In this document: piece after piece, positions 9,982 to 22,690 of the stretch
How the letters are laid out: each line of letters starts with the position of its first letter
Position numbering within the stretch: position 1 is the stretch's first letter
Assembly: GCA_023213395.1 (NCBI GenBank)
Contig: CM041465.1
Span: 219,363,741-219,427,740 of the forward strand
DNA: 64,000 bases
Direction of reading: 5' to 3'
From: Cycas panzhihuaensis
Taxonomy: Eukaryota; Cycadophyta
Translations under genes and position numbers: made by a program
The notes under the pieces: model-generated
Database searches by the model: none
What the model saw: only the letters and a program-made list of their open reading frames with translations
Told to the model about the DNA's origin: nothing

Positions 9982-12909
9982 CTCCTCCAACTTTAGTCCA
10001 ATTAAAAAACCCACAGAACTAAGAACGGAAGGAACCAAATTAGCCCTCTTTAACGCTCACCCACATTTCTAAGATCTTCAACCCATATGCAAATTCTTCA
10101 AAATTTGTACCAAAACAAGCCCTGTTACGAATTCCACAACCTACGAGCGTTTCACCTGGGTTTTCACCCGTCCATCCCCATCCTTGAAATAAATGACGAA
10201 ATAAATAATGTCCTGAACGGATGATATTTTATCTTATTTCTTGGTGGCCCACCTGCATGTCCTACACCGTGGGACTCTTGTGTGGGTTGTTGGGTATACT
10301 GGTATCCGATTCCAGTGCGGTATGATTTTCTCTAAGATTGTATGTTTATGTCCTATTATGTTTAGATAATAAATATGGGTGTTTACTTTCCTATATTCTC
10401 GTATAATAATTGTAATTTTGGTCCTATAATCTAGCTCCATGCAACACAATTTGTCCATTTAATATAGAATTACATCAAACTACCAACTCTATGGTTTTTT
10501 ATATATTATTACATTCAAATAACTATAGGATTTTGCTTTATTTTTATTATATGGTTGTAGTCAATAGGAGATTAACGTCTTGCTTTTTTGTGTATCCCAT
10601 AAGTATTTGATTCCATGTCCATATAAAATAACTTTGTAAATGCTTGTGAACTATTTTACATACACGTGACTATTGCATATACACGTAATGTGTGTACTCA
10701 GAGAACATAACGTAGTGTATAAGTGTTTGCATTTATATTAAATGACTATATCTAAGGGTTATAGTGTTTCTCAAGTCTCTTGGTAAGCACTATGGCCCTT
10801 GGATTTGGGAATTTAAGTCAACATAACTTTTCGAGTGACCACATTAGCCATAAATGTCTACATCCAAAAGTTGTGGCACTTTACAAAACTTTTGGTAAGT
10901 GTTGAATCTAAATGGAGACACTAAATATACTATACTTGTTAGGATATATCTCTTACCTCTTAGTTCATGGGATTGTTTTGCTTGTGATATACCTATTAGT
11001 TCATGGGATTGTTTTGCTTGTGTTTAATAATAGGTGAGTAGTAATAAGTAATAATCTTTTATTATAGCTAATATTCTTTTATAATTGATTGTCCTCCATT
11101 TTCTTCTTCAATTTAGTAATAGATCAATAATCCTTGACTAATTGTAGTCATATATTTCCTTTGAAATTTTATAAAACATTCCTCCTAAGGGTAAATAATT
11201 GCCTTGAAATTTTTGCTTTATGAATGTAAGCACTAGAAGTGGTAAAAAGGTAAATAAATCAAACCTTATCCAATGCGTATTGTACTTGGACAAACTTGTT
11301 ATTGATGTTATACATTCCTTATCTTTTTAGGTGTATGCTACTACATTTCCCCAATCACCATGATGTTACTATCTTTTTTAATCCCAAGCCATTTTTTTAT
11401 GTTTCCTCTTTTTATTTTATAAGAATCTTGTTTATATGCACACTTATTTTAAGTAGAGATTTTAGTTAATTAAGTTTGAAGTTGAAGGCTTCTTCCTCCC
11501 TTTATTTTGAAATGTGTGAATATGTTGGAATTAAAATCTCTCATTTCATTTGTAATATTTTAAAATGTGTTTCACTCTTACAATTGTCATTTTTCTTGCA
11601 CTTATCAAATGGATGAAATAGATAGTAATCACTTTTTAAGGATAAAGATCAATAATTTTAAGTGAGGCACTAAGGAGATAATTTAGGTCAAATAGATGAA
11701 TAGGTCATGCTATTTTTTTTTACGATAGCATGGATTGCAAATAATATAGATTGATGATGAGATCATTATTCTCTTTTTCAAATTTGTATTTTTATATTAT
11801 TTTATTAAGTTTATGGAAATGAGATTTTCTCCTAAACTTATGCATCTAATTTCCCTTTTCTTTTTTCCTTTGTTAGAAAAGGTATTTCTATCAACTAGAA
11901 ATAATACAAACATTTTGTAATAGAAAATGTAGGGAAGAGAACATCATGCCTTCCATCAGAAAGTCATAAAGGGTGTATAAAAATGTACAAATATTACATT
12001 CAATATTTATAGGGGTGTTAACATGCATTGTATTCTACTTGTTAGGCTTTTGATTGCCCTAATTGAGTTATATCTTAGAAATTGATGTTTTTTTTTTTTC
12101 TTAAGTGAGATTGCCACTCCTATGCCAATAGACTACCCTTTCTTGAATTCCATAAATTCTCTCTTGATTTTGTTGGCTTTAACATATTTCAATTTTTCTC
12201 TCCTAAGACCATATGCCTACTTATATATAAAAACGGTTATGGATATATTTGTATTAGTCTAAGATGAAGGTGGCTAATCCCACTTGTCAAAACACATTAC
12301 CCCCTTTATAAGGCATTTCTCTTACCTCTAAATCATCATAATTTACATCAAACATAATCAAGGAAATTGACTACAAAGATATATAAAAATGCATATATAA
12401 CTCCATCAGATGTAACTAAGGAAACCTATTATCATGAAACATATAAGTTTTATCAAATGTAGTCGAGGAAGACATTTACAACCACATTTATATCATAAAA
12501 TAGGATATCATTAAACTGAATAATTAGATCAAAATAAATTCAAATATTTTTCATTTCACGTCTAAAAAATAAACTAAGAGTAAAAATTCACATAAATGAG
12601 AGCAATGATGAGGCCCACTTTTAGGCCCATCATTTCCCCCTTACTACTTATCCACCCTCTTAAAAGATCAAGCTTTATGCTTTTGCTTCCCCTTATCTTC
12701 TCATTGGTGCTTCTTCATTGGTGGAAGGTCATCTTTACTATAGAAGTAAACCTCTCAAAGATTCATCAATTGAGGAGTCTTATCCACCCACTCTATCATT
12801 AGCTCTCCTAGTTAATCATTTAATAGATCAAACCTATGAATATGTCCCTGTAAGACTTGTATAAAAAAGGCATACATAATAAAGAAGGTTTATTTATGAG
12901 GCCAATCCA
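9982..12909. other. intergenic, PILS upstream region
   Basis: The PILS promoter should lie in the first 1 kb, but I cannot assign a TATA box or TSS with confidence. The rest is AT-rich with no recognised gene or TE domain apart from the short repeat at 10955-11022. Confidence 0.45.
10955..11022. repeat. 36-bp tandem duplication, two copies
   Basis: The 32-bp block ACCT(C/A)TTAGTTCATGGG...GTG occurs at 10955-10986 and again at 10991-11022 with a single base difference, a period of 36 bp. Confidence 0.9.
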
Positions 12910-12914
12910 CTGAC

Positions 12915-13285
12915 TCAGACGTTTCTTCTCACTAGCACTCTTGAGATAGCAGAGAATTGGCAATCGCAGTAGCATCTTCTTATCTAATAGAGCAAACAAA
13001 TTAACCAAGAGTTTCACAGGAATACCAGAGCGCTAAATGATCACCAAAAATAGGAAGTACCACAGCACAATCTTTATAAAATGTTCTATCAAGATAACCA
13101 GCATTTCTAAGTTATGACCCTTATATAGACAAAAGAGGGTCTTATACATATAATTCTATTAGCGGCCTAAGTGGCCTTACATTCTATTAGACAGCAGTGG
13201 CTGTGCGTACCATTGGCCCGCTAGATGGAACATGCACAAAGTTCCATAGTGGTTTACATAACTTAGCCGGATAAGTTATGTAACA
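12915..13285 (-). repeat. E1 3' LTR
   Basis: 371 bp, ending TAACA on the plus strand; the expected TGAGACG start reads TCAGACG here. A TATA-like TATATAAGGG (minus) lies near 13120-13129. It is homologous to 19137-19504 and to both E2 LTRs. Confidence 0.9.
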
Positions 13286-13301
13286 AGTCCCCTCCCCTAA
13301 G
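13286..13301 (-). other. E1 polypurine tract
   Basis: On the minus strand CTTAGGGGAGGGGACT directly abuts the 3' LTR start TGTTACATAAC. The same tract sits at the same place in E2. It primes plus-strand synthesis. Confidence 0.85.
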
Positions 13302-13309
13302 ATGTTGAG

Positions 13310-13480
13310 TCCTCGAGGCATGAGAGATGTGGTGCTCTTTGACAAACTCATCGGACTCCCAAGTTGCTTCGTCAGAGTTGCAGCATGTCCACTATATCAA
13401 ATATTCTGAAATGGACTGATTCCAGAGACAGCGTTGTCAGGTAGCTAGTATACGTTCTGGAGGTATGGATAAGGTTTTCT
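13310..13480 (-). pseudogene. E1 chromodomain at the integrase C-terminus
   Basis: The minus-strand frame reads PERILAT, then SISEYLI*W and EATWES, the pattern of a chromodomain (PE.IL...EYL(V/I)KW....TWE). Stops are TGA and TAG; the TAG falls where E2 has CAG (Q). Chromodomains tether chromovirus integrases to histone marks, so this domain defines E1 and E2 as chromoviruses. Confidence 0.75.
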
Positions 13481-13499
13481 CTTCATCCAAAATTGGAAG

Positions 13500-14665
13500 G
13501 GTTGTCTAGGGAATATGGGTTTTGCTTAGACACTTCCGAAGACAGGAGACATGAAAAACATTATGGATGTTTGTGGTGGAGAGAAGGTCGAGAGTATATG
13601 CAACTTCACCAATGCGTTTAAGGACTTTATAGGGGCTATAATATCGAGAGCTAAGTTTGTGGTTCTTATGATGGCGAAGGGATTGTTGCTTATAAGGTTG
13701 GAGATAAAGGAATACAAGATCCCCAATATTGAAGGAGCGATCAGAGCGGTGGCGGTCTGTTAATTATTTCATTTGATTTTGGGCCATGGATAGGTTTTGT
13801 TTAAGAGTGTGGAGAATTTGGTCCATATGTTACAATTTTTGTTGTATTGTTGCCATACGGAGGTTGGTAGCCAAGGTGTGGTGGGACAGCGGGGGATACC
13901 CATAGAGGGCCAAAAATGGGGACATTCCAATGGCTGAATGGTATGAGGAGTTATATCAATACTCAGGTAGGACTAGCCATAATGTTCATTTAGACTGGTG
14001 GTCAGATGCAAAGCAATGTAAGTAGGTCTCCAGAGTTTTGTTAAGGACCTCAGACTGGCCATCAGTCTGTAGATGGTATATAGAACTCATGTTGAATGAT
14101 GTTCCTAATGCGTAGAATAGCTCCAGCCAGAAGGAGCTAGTAAATTTAGGGTCACGATCACATACAATAGTGGATGGAAAACTGTGCAAATGAAATATTA
14201 TCTGGATGTAGATGTTAGTGATACATGGAGCTTTATAGGTTGTGTGGACAGGTAAGAAGTGGGCATATTTTGTCAATCAATTTATGACTACTAAAATGGA
14301 GTCAGATCCAGCAGATAGTGGTAGGCCCGTTATAAAGTCCATGGCAATATCTTGCCATTTCCCTTGTGGGATGTGTAACGGTTGAAGGAGGCCTAATTGG
14401 GGTTTTGTATCAGCTTTGTTATGTTGGCATGTGTCACATTATGAGACAAAGATAAGGATGGTAGATTTTATTTCTGGCCAAAAGAAATCAGAATGAATCC
14501 TACAGTAAGTTTTATCAAAACTAGAATGACCTCCAAGAGGGGAAGAATGATATTCTAATAAAATCTGTGGGATAAAAGCTAAGTGGGAATATACGAATAT
14601 GCAATTTTAGTATAAGAGAAGATTATTATAGATGGACCAATCCTTATGAGTGTGGACCTTATTAG
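13500..14665 (-). pseudogene. E1 integrase
   Basis: The core frame at 14276-13986 shows TKYAHFLP, IVCDRDPKFTSSFW (second catalytic D) and DGQSEVLNKTLE (catalytic E). Downstream, about 13520-13750, is the C-terminal GDLVFL...QPYKQQS / RYY.PYKV / NVFHVS module. The zinc-binding N-terminal part lies near 14400-14650. Stops and shifts break the frame. Confidence 0.82.
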
Positions 14666-14666
14666 C

Positions 14667-15173
14667 CTAGTGTGCAAAATCATGTTGGTTTTGGTTAGCC
14701 ATGGCTAAATCCTGTAGCCATTTCAGTTGTGGGGAAGAAATGGTATAAATGGTGGGGTCCTCAGTATGACTGGTGTTATCGCCAAGTGTAGGTGAAGGCA
14801 GCCTCGAGAGAGCATCTGCCACGATGTTATCTTTCCCCTTTTTATATGTGATTGTAAAATCAAAAACTTGGAGGTAATCGACCCATTTAGCCTGCTCTTC
14901 TAAGAGGACTAGTTGATCTAGTAAGCGACGAAGGCTATGATGATCAGTGAGGATAGTAAATTTAGAACCAAGTAGATACTGTCGCCACTTATCAACAGCA
15001 TGGAGGATGGCCCATATTTCTTTTTGATAGGTAGACATTCTACACTCATGATCTTTGAGTTTCTGACTTTCGAAGATAATGGGGTGGAAGTCTTGCATTA
15101 AGACTGCACCTAATCCAAACCTGGAGGCATCACATTCTAATTGGAAAGGCCAAGAAAAGTCAGGAGAGGCCAA
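14667..15173 (-). pseudogene. E1 RNase H
   Basis: A 168-codon open stretch with FQLECDASRFGLGAVLMQ (first acidic residue), STYQKEIWAILHAVDKWRQYLLG and ILTDHHSLRRLL (later acidic residue), ending in ADALSRLPSP. This is the standard Ty3/gypsy RNase H following RT. Confidence 0.88.
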
Positions 15174-15199
15174 GACCAGGGTGTACCTCCGTTATATGG

Positions 15200-16040
15200 A
15201 GGAAGGCCTCATTAGTTGAGGGGGACCATTGGAAGGAATCCTTCTAAAGTAAGCGGGTTAAAGGGGTGGTTAGTGTGGTATAATTTCGAATGAACTGATG
15301 ATAGAATACGGTAAGTCCTAGGAAAGCCTGCAATTAGGTTAAGGTTTTGGGGTTGGCCAATTAGTGATGACAGAGATTTTATCGGAATCCACCTGAACCC
15401 CTGCAAAGGATATAATATGACCAAGGTATTGTAGTTCAGATTTCCTAAACTCACATTTAGAGAATTTAGCATATAATTTATTTTCAGCTAGGATTTGAAG
15501 GATCATTTCTAGATGCAGGATGTGAGAAGGCATCTTTGAGCTATAGATAAGAATATTGTCAAAGATGACGATGACAAATTTTTGCAAGTATGGGGAAAAG
15601 ATCTTGTTCATGAGGGCCTGAAAGGTAGCCAGAGTATTATATAGGCCAAAGGGCATGACTTGAAACTCAAAGTAGCCATGGTGGGTTCGGAAAGTCATTT
15701 TATGTTGATCCTCTAGCAAGATAGGGATTTGGTAATATCTTGACTGTAAATCAAGTTTGGCGAAAATTGCAGCCCCATGGATTTCATCTAACATGTCATC
15801 GATTCGTGGCGTGGGAAATTTATTTTTTATGGTGATATTATTGAGTGTACAATAGTCAACGCAAAGTCGGAAAGAGCCATCCTTTTTGTGAACTAAAATG
15901 ATGGGTGTCGCATATAGGCTTTTACTAGGTTGGATGATACCCATGTCCAATAATTCCCTTGTGATTATTTTTATTTCATTTTTTTGGAAATATGAGTTCC
16001 TATATGGTTGAAGGCTAATCAAGTTGTGTGTACTTTGCAA
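15200..16040 (-). pseudogene. E1 reverse transcriptase
   Basis: Blocks in order: ELLDMGIIQPS, VHKKDGSFRLCVDYCTLN, PRIDDMLDEIHGA, FAKLDLQSRYYQI, HHGYFEFQVMPFGL, IVIFDNILIYS and LQYLGHIIS. The catalytic FDD reads FDN, an Asp-to-Asn change produced by G-to-A, so this RT would be inactive even without stops. E2 keeps FFDD. Confidence 0.9.
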
Positions 16041-16211
16041 CCCAATAGTATGGTAAAAACCTCGATCAGGTTAGGGGCTGGCAGGTAACGGGGCAAATAT
16101 CGATTGGTATCGATCTAATACTTATTGGATATCAGGGTGGATACCCGAAGGGGCCTGGATATGGTTAACATAAATGATGTATCATGTGTTACCATTGAGT
16201 TGGTGGCGCAT

Positions 16212-16577
16212 TCAGGTGGGTGAGATTACTTTGTTTGGGGGGGCTTGCATCCCATAAAGTTTATGAGAGCAACCCATGTGATCTTTGAACATAATGAAGG
16301 GGGCCATGGGTGAGTTATTGGTACTATAAGTTCCTAGAGTCTGGAGCCATTGTATACCAAGAATTACATCTGACCCACCTATAAATAAGGTATAAAAATT
16401 AGAGACAAGGGTATATGAGCCAATGTGGACCATGAGGTTTTTTATTATTCCAGCACAATTGAGGGTGTGATGACCAGGTAAGGAGCAAGTAAAGCCTGTT
16501 TTAGGTTTTATGTAAAGATTCAACTGTCGAGCAATGGAGATACTTATGAAATTTAGTGACGTGCCACCGTTGATCAA
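16212..16577 (-). pseudogene. E1 aspartic protease
   Basis: The frame contains INGGTSLNFIS, where D(S/G)G is expected, and ILGIQWLQTLG, the second hallmark block of retropepsins in chromoviruses. E2 retains DGGTS, so the D-to-N loss is specific to E1. Confidence 0.82.
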
Positions 16578-17827
16578 AATGATAATTGGGGTTTTCCTAA
16601 GTATTCCCTTGACTCAAAGTGGTTCAGGACATGTAATGGAGGTAACATTTGATAAGGAAACTTTAGGCTCAGGATTTGGGGATAACTCATCAGTAGGGTG
16701 GTCTTGGGATTCATCATCATATTCATGCTCAATCTTGGGGTCATCTTCCAAAGATAAGTCTGGGTCAATTGTAAAGACCATCTTCCTAGCTTTGCAGATT
16801 CTATTGTGACCAGTGGTCTATTTTTCAAAATATTGTATACATAAACCGGCTTCTTGATGACATTGTGCCTCTACTTGAGTGATGTGTATGGACTTCAAAG
16901 ATGATTCCTCCATGCACTGCTTGAGAGATGTAACTGGGGTGTCCTCTGGTCATGGGCGTGATCGTTGGTAGTCAATTGGACGTGGTCTTTGGGACTAGGC
17001 TAGATCAACTTATCGGGATCGTGAAAGCTAAGTGGAGTCTCGTCTAAATGGAGGAGGTCTTTCTATGGTAAATTCTGCTTCTACTGCCTTAGCCATATAA
17101 TTGCATCCCTTAGAGTAAATAGGGAGACTGTCTTTAACCACATTTGGATACGTTCTTTAAGCCCAGACACATATGTATCTATCTCTGTCTATTTATCAAG
17201 TTGCTGATCAACCTGATTATGTAAAGATTGGAACTCATCAGTGTAAACTTCAACAGAGGATACTTGCTTTAAACGTGTTAGCTGTGTAAAAAAGGATTAG
17301 TTCCAAGTGTCTTCATACTGCTCAAAAAAACAAGTAGAGAAGTGTGCCAAAGACTGGCTAGAGGGATACTCTCGCTTCCACCATCAGAACTAATGATGTG
17401 CCTTCCCATCTAAGTGGATGGAAGCAAATATAAATTACTTATTTATTGGCATTGGGTTGAGTGTAAAGTAGGACTCTAGTTTGCTAATCCAACTTTATGC
17501 ACTATCCCTATTGAGATCTAGATCAAATGTGGGTATGTTGATCTTATGATGGAATGGCTGCTGTTAATGTGGAGGTGGAGGTACTTTTTGTTGCTGTGAG
17601 GGGCCAACTGGTGGTGGAGGAGAGAAGTTATTCAACCTCTTAATTACATGTTGGACATCATCATGGGATGCTAGGTTTTACAATCTTGAGCTAAATTCTG
17701 GCCGTATGGTAGCTACTTCATTTTTAACATCCTCGCGTATATGGCCGAAATTATCTACTTTATCTTGAATATTATTGACTTGGGTCTCGAGTGCCAAGAT
17801 TTTATCATTATTGCTTTGAGGAGCCAT
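16578..17827 (-). pseudogene. E1 gag
   Basis: It starts MAPQSNNDKILALE at 17827, followed by a coiled-coil-like region, a proline-rich stretch and INIPTFDLDLN, as in plant chromovirus gag. Near 16780-16840 a zinc knuckle is visible, degraded to C..Y...TTGHNRIC (second Cys to Tyr, a Trp codon to TAG). Several stops occur. Confidence 0.78.
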
Positions 17828-19123
17828 GGAGAAAGGGCACAAAGAGATGGTAATAAGCAGAAAGAAGGGGAATGAATGAAGTGGGAAAGATCAAGAAAGA
17901 ACGGGACGTGAGAAAAAGGGAGTTGTTAAGGGAAAGAGAAGGGGGCGAATAGGGAGATTGTGGGGTGTCTATAGCCTATTGACCTTAACGAAAGTTACAT
18001 AAATAAGATATTAGGTTCTCTCAAACAAGTGTGAAAAGCTTGTTCAAATGGGGCATATGAAGTGTAGGGGGGGATGGGGGTGGTGGGACCCACCAATGAC
18101 TAGGTACTAAAAATCGTGAAAATTTATACTATATACCAACCTAGTGTAAACTGACTAGTACGATGTACTAATTAAAATGAGGTATATACTTGTAAGGGTA
18201 AATTTTCTCACTGAATTAAGAAATTTTTCTTGTAAGGGTAAATTTTTTTTTTTTTTGTCTCTTTTTCTTTTCTTTTCTTTTCTTTTCTTCCTTTTTTTTT
18301 CTCCTTCCTGTAGTGGGTGTGACTACACTGATAGGTTCTAAGTTCAGGTAGTAGGATGAATCTTTTTTTTTTTTTTTAATGTAAGGTGACTTACGGTCTG
18401 AACTTGGAATATGTATACCAAAGTATCCTACCAACCACTAGACAAGGTGTGCTTGGTCTTATAGGCCTGCCAATAAACTATAGAAGTTTGTGGCAGGTAG
18501 CTTCGTGGCGCTAACTGCTAACCACTTCACTACAAGACTTCAGTGGTCGATAGTTGCCTATGCTAAGAAAGGATTGGGACATGAAGGGGTCCTCCTATAT
18601 ACCCGAAGGTATGTGGAGGCACACTTCCATAGCCAGGTTCTATCTAGGGCTTGGCTTAGGAGTGTTACTCCAATCCTTTACGTAAAGGATAAGAGGGACA
18701 CTATGCACTTAGCTAGAATGACAAATCACGGTGATATTTAAAGACCCCCAGTACAGGGTCTCTATCTAACTACTTAGGTAGCCACCCAACGATGTTATCT
18801 ACCTGGGAAAGGAGTTTGGAGAGAGAAAGGGTAGCTACCCAATGGTGTTATCTACCCTTTAGATATAATTTAATGCAGAAATTGAAATATAGAAATGAAA
18901 TTAAAACCAGATGAAAGATAAAGGATAAAGTACTAGTATTACTTGGGAAAAGAATTTCCCTTTTCTCCTAACTCTTAGACTATCTCGGCATCGTTCCTCA
19001 ATCTCCATAGAGAGAGTACTAAGTGAAGGTTTTTCCTCGATCTCTACTAGAGAGAGTACTCAATCTGATAGAGAAAAAAAAAAATTATGATCTTTCAGGC
19101 AGCTTCCCATTATCGTGACGTAA
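17828..19123 (-). other. E1 untranslated leader (about 1.3 kb)
   Basis: The region between PBS and gag ATG is unusually long. It contains a purine-rich tract (18240-18310, minus) and two hairpin repeats at 18777-18803 and 18830-18856. The same arrangement occurs in E2. The plus-strand open frame at 18490-18741 is not preserved in E2 and is not taken as a gene. Confidence 0.6.
18777..18856 (-). repeat. E1 leader: two 27-nt hairpin repeats, 53-bp period
   Basis: Copies at 18777-18803 and 18830-18856. On the minus strand each can fold GGTAG...CTACC around an inner three-base stem and a TTGGG loop. Identical spacing is found in E2 (30399-30425 and 30452-30478). Confidence 0.65.
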
Positions 19124-19134
19124 CTTTGATACCA
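19124..19134 (-). other. E1 primer binding site (initiator tRNA-Met)
   Basis: The minus strand reads TGGTATCAAAG two bases inside the 5' LTR end. It matches the common plant PBS TGGTATCAGAG with one change. Confidence 0.88.
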
Positions 19135-19136
19135 CT

Positions 19137-19504
19137 TGAGACGTTTCTTCTCACTAGCACTCTTGAGATAGCAGAGAATTGACAATTGCAATGTCTTCTT
19201 ATCCAATAGAGCAAACAAATTAACTAAGAGTTTCATATGAACACTAGAGCATTAAATGATCACCAAAGATAGAAAGTACCACAGCACAACCTTTATAAAA
19301 TGTTCTATTAAGATAATCATTATTTATAATTTATGACCCTTATATAGACAAAAGAGGGTCTTATACATGTAATCCTATTGGTGGCCTAAGCGGCCTTACA
19401 TTCTATTGGATGGCAATGACCATGCATACCATTGGCCTGCTAGACGGCACATGCACAAAGTTCCATAGTGGTTTACAAAGTTTAGCTGGATAAGTTATGT
19501 AACA
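19137..19504 (-). repeat. E1 5' LTR
   Basis: 368 bp, TGAGACG...TAACA on the plus strand, homologous to 12915-13285. Confidence 0.9.
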
Positions 19505-20009
19505 TTGACTTAGGTATTTATTCAAACATTGAATCAATTAGTCTACATGAATGGAGGCCAAAGTATATATCTCTCTATAATATGGTGCATGGCATATTAG
19601 ATCTAAAGTCAAATCTCGAAAGTAACCCTCAACTACTATCTCCAAATTTTCCTTTATTTGTTATTTATGTTGATCTTAAGATTGGATTAATTCTTGTTAA
19701 TTCCAAGCATAAAGCTCTTATTATTCTAAATTTATCATTAATTATCTATGTAAAACTAATGTAGATTCTCCATATTCATCATTCCCCTCATACTCAATGA
19801 GGTCCTCTATCCTTCAATTTTATGATTTCCATGCAAATGTAAGGACTTGAAGATGCGAGATCCTTGTCAAAATATTTTGATTGATTTCATTTTGTTTCAC
19901 AAAGTGTTAATCAATTAGATTGATGCCAATCTTTTGGAATTTTATTGAATCTTATTATGTTGAAGATATTGTGTTGAAAATCTTTTGGTTGATAAATCAA
20001 AATGTATGT

Positions 20010-20457
20010 ATGTTGAAATCTTAGTGGCTATGCTATATTGATGTCATTCACTTATGCTAGACTTGGTCAATGTCAACTTTTGCCTTTTAATAAAAATTGA
20101 CATAATCGATATTCAACATAGACTTAGCTTACATATGATAAAGTTTTGAGATATTATGAAGTTAGTTCTATAACTATTTTATAATTGCCTATGTTAGGTA
20201 ATTGTATAAATAGTTTCAGTCTGATAAGTCATGCAAATCCTTGTACTTCTATAATTGTGAGTCTCGACTTATATCAAACTTGAATGTAAGCATTATAGGT
20301 CCTACCCAATGTAATTGATGAGAGCAGTTACATTGGTTATGCCAATTTTACTATCAATAAAAGAGAATTGGTGGATAAAATCTTGTGCGATGCTTGGTTG
20401 GATGCTATTGTTAATGCTATATTATCATGTTGTGATGAATGTTTATAGTATTAACAA
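20010..20457 (+). repeat. E7 possible 5' LTR
   Basis: From TGTTGAAATC to ATTAACA, with TATAAATAG at 20206-20214 and AATAAAAG at 20357-20364 in the order expected for U3-R. The start is uncertain because no partner LTR was found. Confidence 0.4.
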
Positions 20458-20709
20458 ATTAGCATCCAACATCTGGTTCTATTTCCTTTGAATTTGGCAT
20501 TTATTTTTGGAGTAATTTTTCAAGACTACAACCAATTGAAGATAAGTCTTTAAGACTAAGCTAATGGGACGAGGGAGGACGAATAATGGATGGGGACAAT
20601 GCATGATTAATTAAGGACATTAAGATATAATCACTAGAGTAGAGAACACTTTGAGATTAGTTAAAGACTTCTATTATATCTAAAAAATTAGAAGAAAATT
20701 TTTCAAGAC

Positions 20710-21560
20710 TAGGAAGCATTGGTATATATTATTTGTTACAAAGTAAAATACAATAAGAACTCAATTGAAGATGCATTGAAGGAATTGGAGAAGCAAATTG
20801 AGTCTTCATCACTCAAAGATTTATACTCCAAAAGGAATGCCCCTTCCCCTATAATTAATCAAGTGAAACAAGTCAAAAACATAATGGCAAATACTCTTGT
20901 TGTCCAATATGTAGTAATAATACCTTTGCTAGAATATGATAGAAATTCATATGCCAATCAATATATGTTTATCTGTGAGTCCATTTAGACATGTGGAGTA
21001 ATGATTGATGATTAAACTAAATAGAATGAGTTCATGACCACTCTACATAGGAAAGCTCAAACATGCTACCAATATGCAAAGAACCAAGGATTATTCTAGG
21101 ATTAGAATGCATGTGAAGCTCATTCTTTTATGGTCTTCCCACAACAAAATCAAAGACAATCTATCTTTAATGAGATATGTAATTTATATATTCGAGTGGA
21201 GGAAACATTTCAAGCTTTCACTTTAATATGTGTGGAGATATTTGTAAAATCTACATATAAAATAGATGTCAAATAATAAGTTAACTACTTTCTTAATGGA
21301 CTCCTAGTGAAGGTATGCATTACATTAAGGCATAAAAATCTTCTTACTTTTGAGGAAGTAGTAGAAGCAAATGTTCAACTCAAAGGAGATATGGAGACAT
21401 CTATGACTCTACCTAATTCCACCTAATTGATAAAATAGTTGGTATAAGTACTTCAACGAATGGATCTCCCATCATAACAGTAAAAAATAGTAAACATTTG
21501 GTACACAAAGTGTAAAAGACAAGGATATTTCCATGAAGAATACCCCTTAAGGATAATAGG
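20710..21560 (+). pseudogene. E7 gag
   Basis: An 89-codon open stretch (20719-20988) reads DALKELEKQIESS and SPIINQVKQVKN, then LLEYDRNSYANQYMFICES. After stops come VEETFQAFTL and LTFEEVVEANVQLKGDMET. Near 21491-21545 a CCHC knuckle is degraded to WYTKCKRQGYFHEEYP (two Cys and the His changed to Tyr). The domain is a gypsy gag by arrangement. Confidence 0.6.
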
Positions 21561-22519
21561 TGGATAAGATTTGAAGAATACATATTATCAAGTAATCTAG
21601 TCCTTATAATACCTCTATGTCAAATCAATCTAGATGATAAAGGAAATTTTCCTATTATCATGGGATACTTAGAGATCCCAATGAAAAATGTTGACTTAAC
21701 ATGACAAATAGCATATTAAAGTAATTTTTTCATATTAGCAAGGTACAAACTCATAATATAGATCAACACAATTTTAATATTAGAATAAAAAATGGAGTAA
21801 AACCAAGAAATCAAAACAAGCACCTAGAGACATTAAGACATTTTCAATGCAACAAATGTTGATGTTGGGAGCACATATGTGGTAGTTGTCTTTATTAGCC
21901 TAGAGTGATAATTTACATCCTCTATGGACTAGGAGACCACATGATAGTAGAATGCCCAAATTATTGGAGAAAATAAAGGGAAAAGATAAAGTTATAAATC
22001 ACTTAACAATAATTACAAGACCAATAGCTCCACCATAAGAACTAGAAAGCTCATCAATGATAGAGGAGAGGGAGCTTAATTGGGTCGCTTGAAAAGGAAT
22101 AAGAGGAGGAGTAGATTACCATCATAGACAATCAAGAATGATCCTAAATAAAAGTGAAACACAAAAGATAGTTTATCCAGGCCCTCTACGATAGAAGAGG
22201 ACATTCTTAAAAGCACAAAATGAGTTGAATTTGGAATAACTATTTTATTTGGCAAAGAAGAGTTTTTGTCCTTCCTATTTAATATAGGGCATATAATCTA
22301 ATTGGCAAGAAAGATAAATCCCAAAGGTTGATCGCCTTAGTATACTCACTAATTACCCAAATTTTAATTATAGTCAATAAAGATAAACTAGTACCAAAAA
22401 TTAGACAAATCAAATAATGAACTCAATGACAGGTAAAACAAGAAAAAGATTTAGAACTACTTATAGATATTCAAATCAATGAATATATATTTTAAGATAC
22501 CATTAATGAATTTGGTTCT

Positions 22520-22690
22520 CAAGTAAATTTAATTATAAAAGACGCATAAGGAAGAATGAGGTGACCTAACTTCACCTAAATGGGTGGGACCATATTTGGT
22601 AGTTGAAGATCTAGAGAATGGTGCCTACCGTGTTTCCACTTTAAAAGGATTAAAGCTCTAAAAGCCTATTAATTCATAATTTTTACAAAG
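22520..22690 (+). pseudogene. E7 integrase C-terminal module
   Basis: KWVGPYLVVEDLENGAYRVS followed by TLKGLKL*KPINS*FLQSFY matches the GPY/F module of Tat/Athila-type integrases (W.GPY.V...GAY.L..L.G....P.N...L..YY). Confidence 0.65.

Larger units (their letters stand above)
12915..19504 (-). mobile_element. E1: complete, decayed Ty3/gypsy chromovirus
   Basis: A 6.59 kb element with all structural parts: LTRs at 12915-13285 and 19137-19504, tRNA-Met PBS at 19124-19134, PPT at 13286-13301, and gag-PR-RT-RNH-IN-chromodomain reading leftward. Flanks CTGAC (12910-12914) and TTGAC (19505-19509) fit a 5-bp TSD with one change. The LTRs differ at very roughly one position in eight by eye, mostly transitions, so the insertion is old. 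It is the same family as E2 (24458-31155). Confidence 0.93.

Noticed and set aside
13551-13763. Plus-strand 70-codon frame, with a near-identical one at 25129-25341
   Set aside because: Antisense to the integrase C-terminal module of E1 and E2; the similarity reflects shared TE ancestry.
18395-18545. tRNA-like A box and B box on the minus strand in the E1 leader
   Set aside because: The boxes are more than 100 bp apart, no cloverleaf can be drawn and no SINE borders or TSD are seen.
18490-18741. 83-codon plus-strand frame in the E1 leader
   Set aside because: The homologous E2 segment is shifted and stopped; probably a chance antisense frame.
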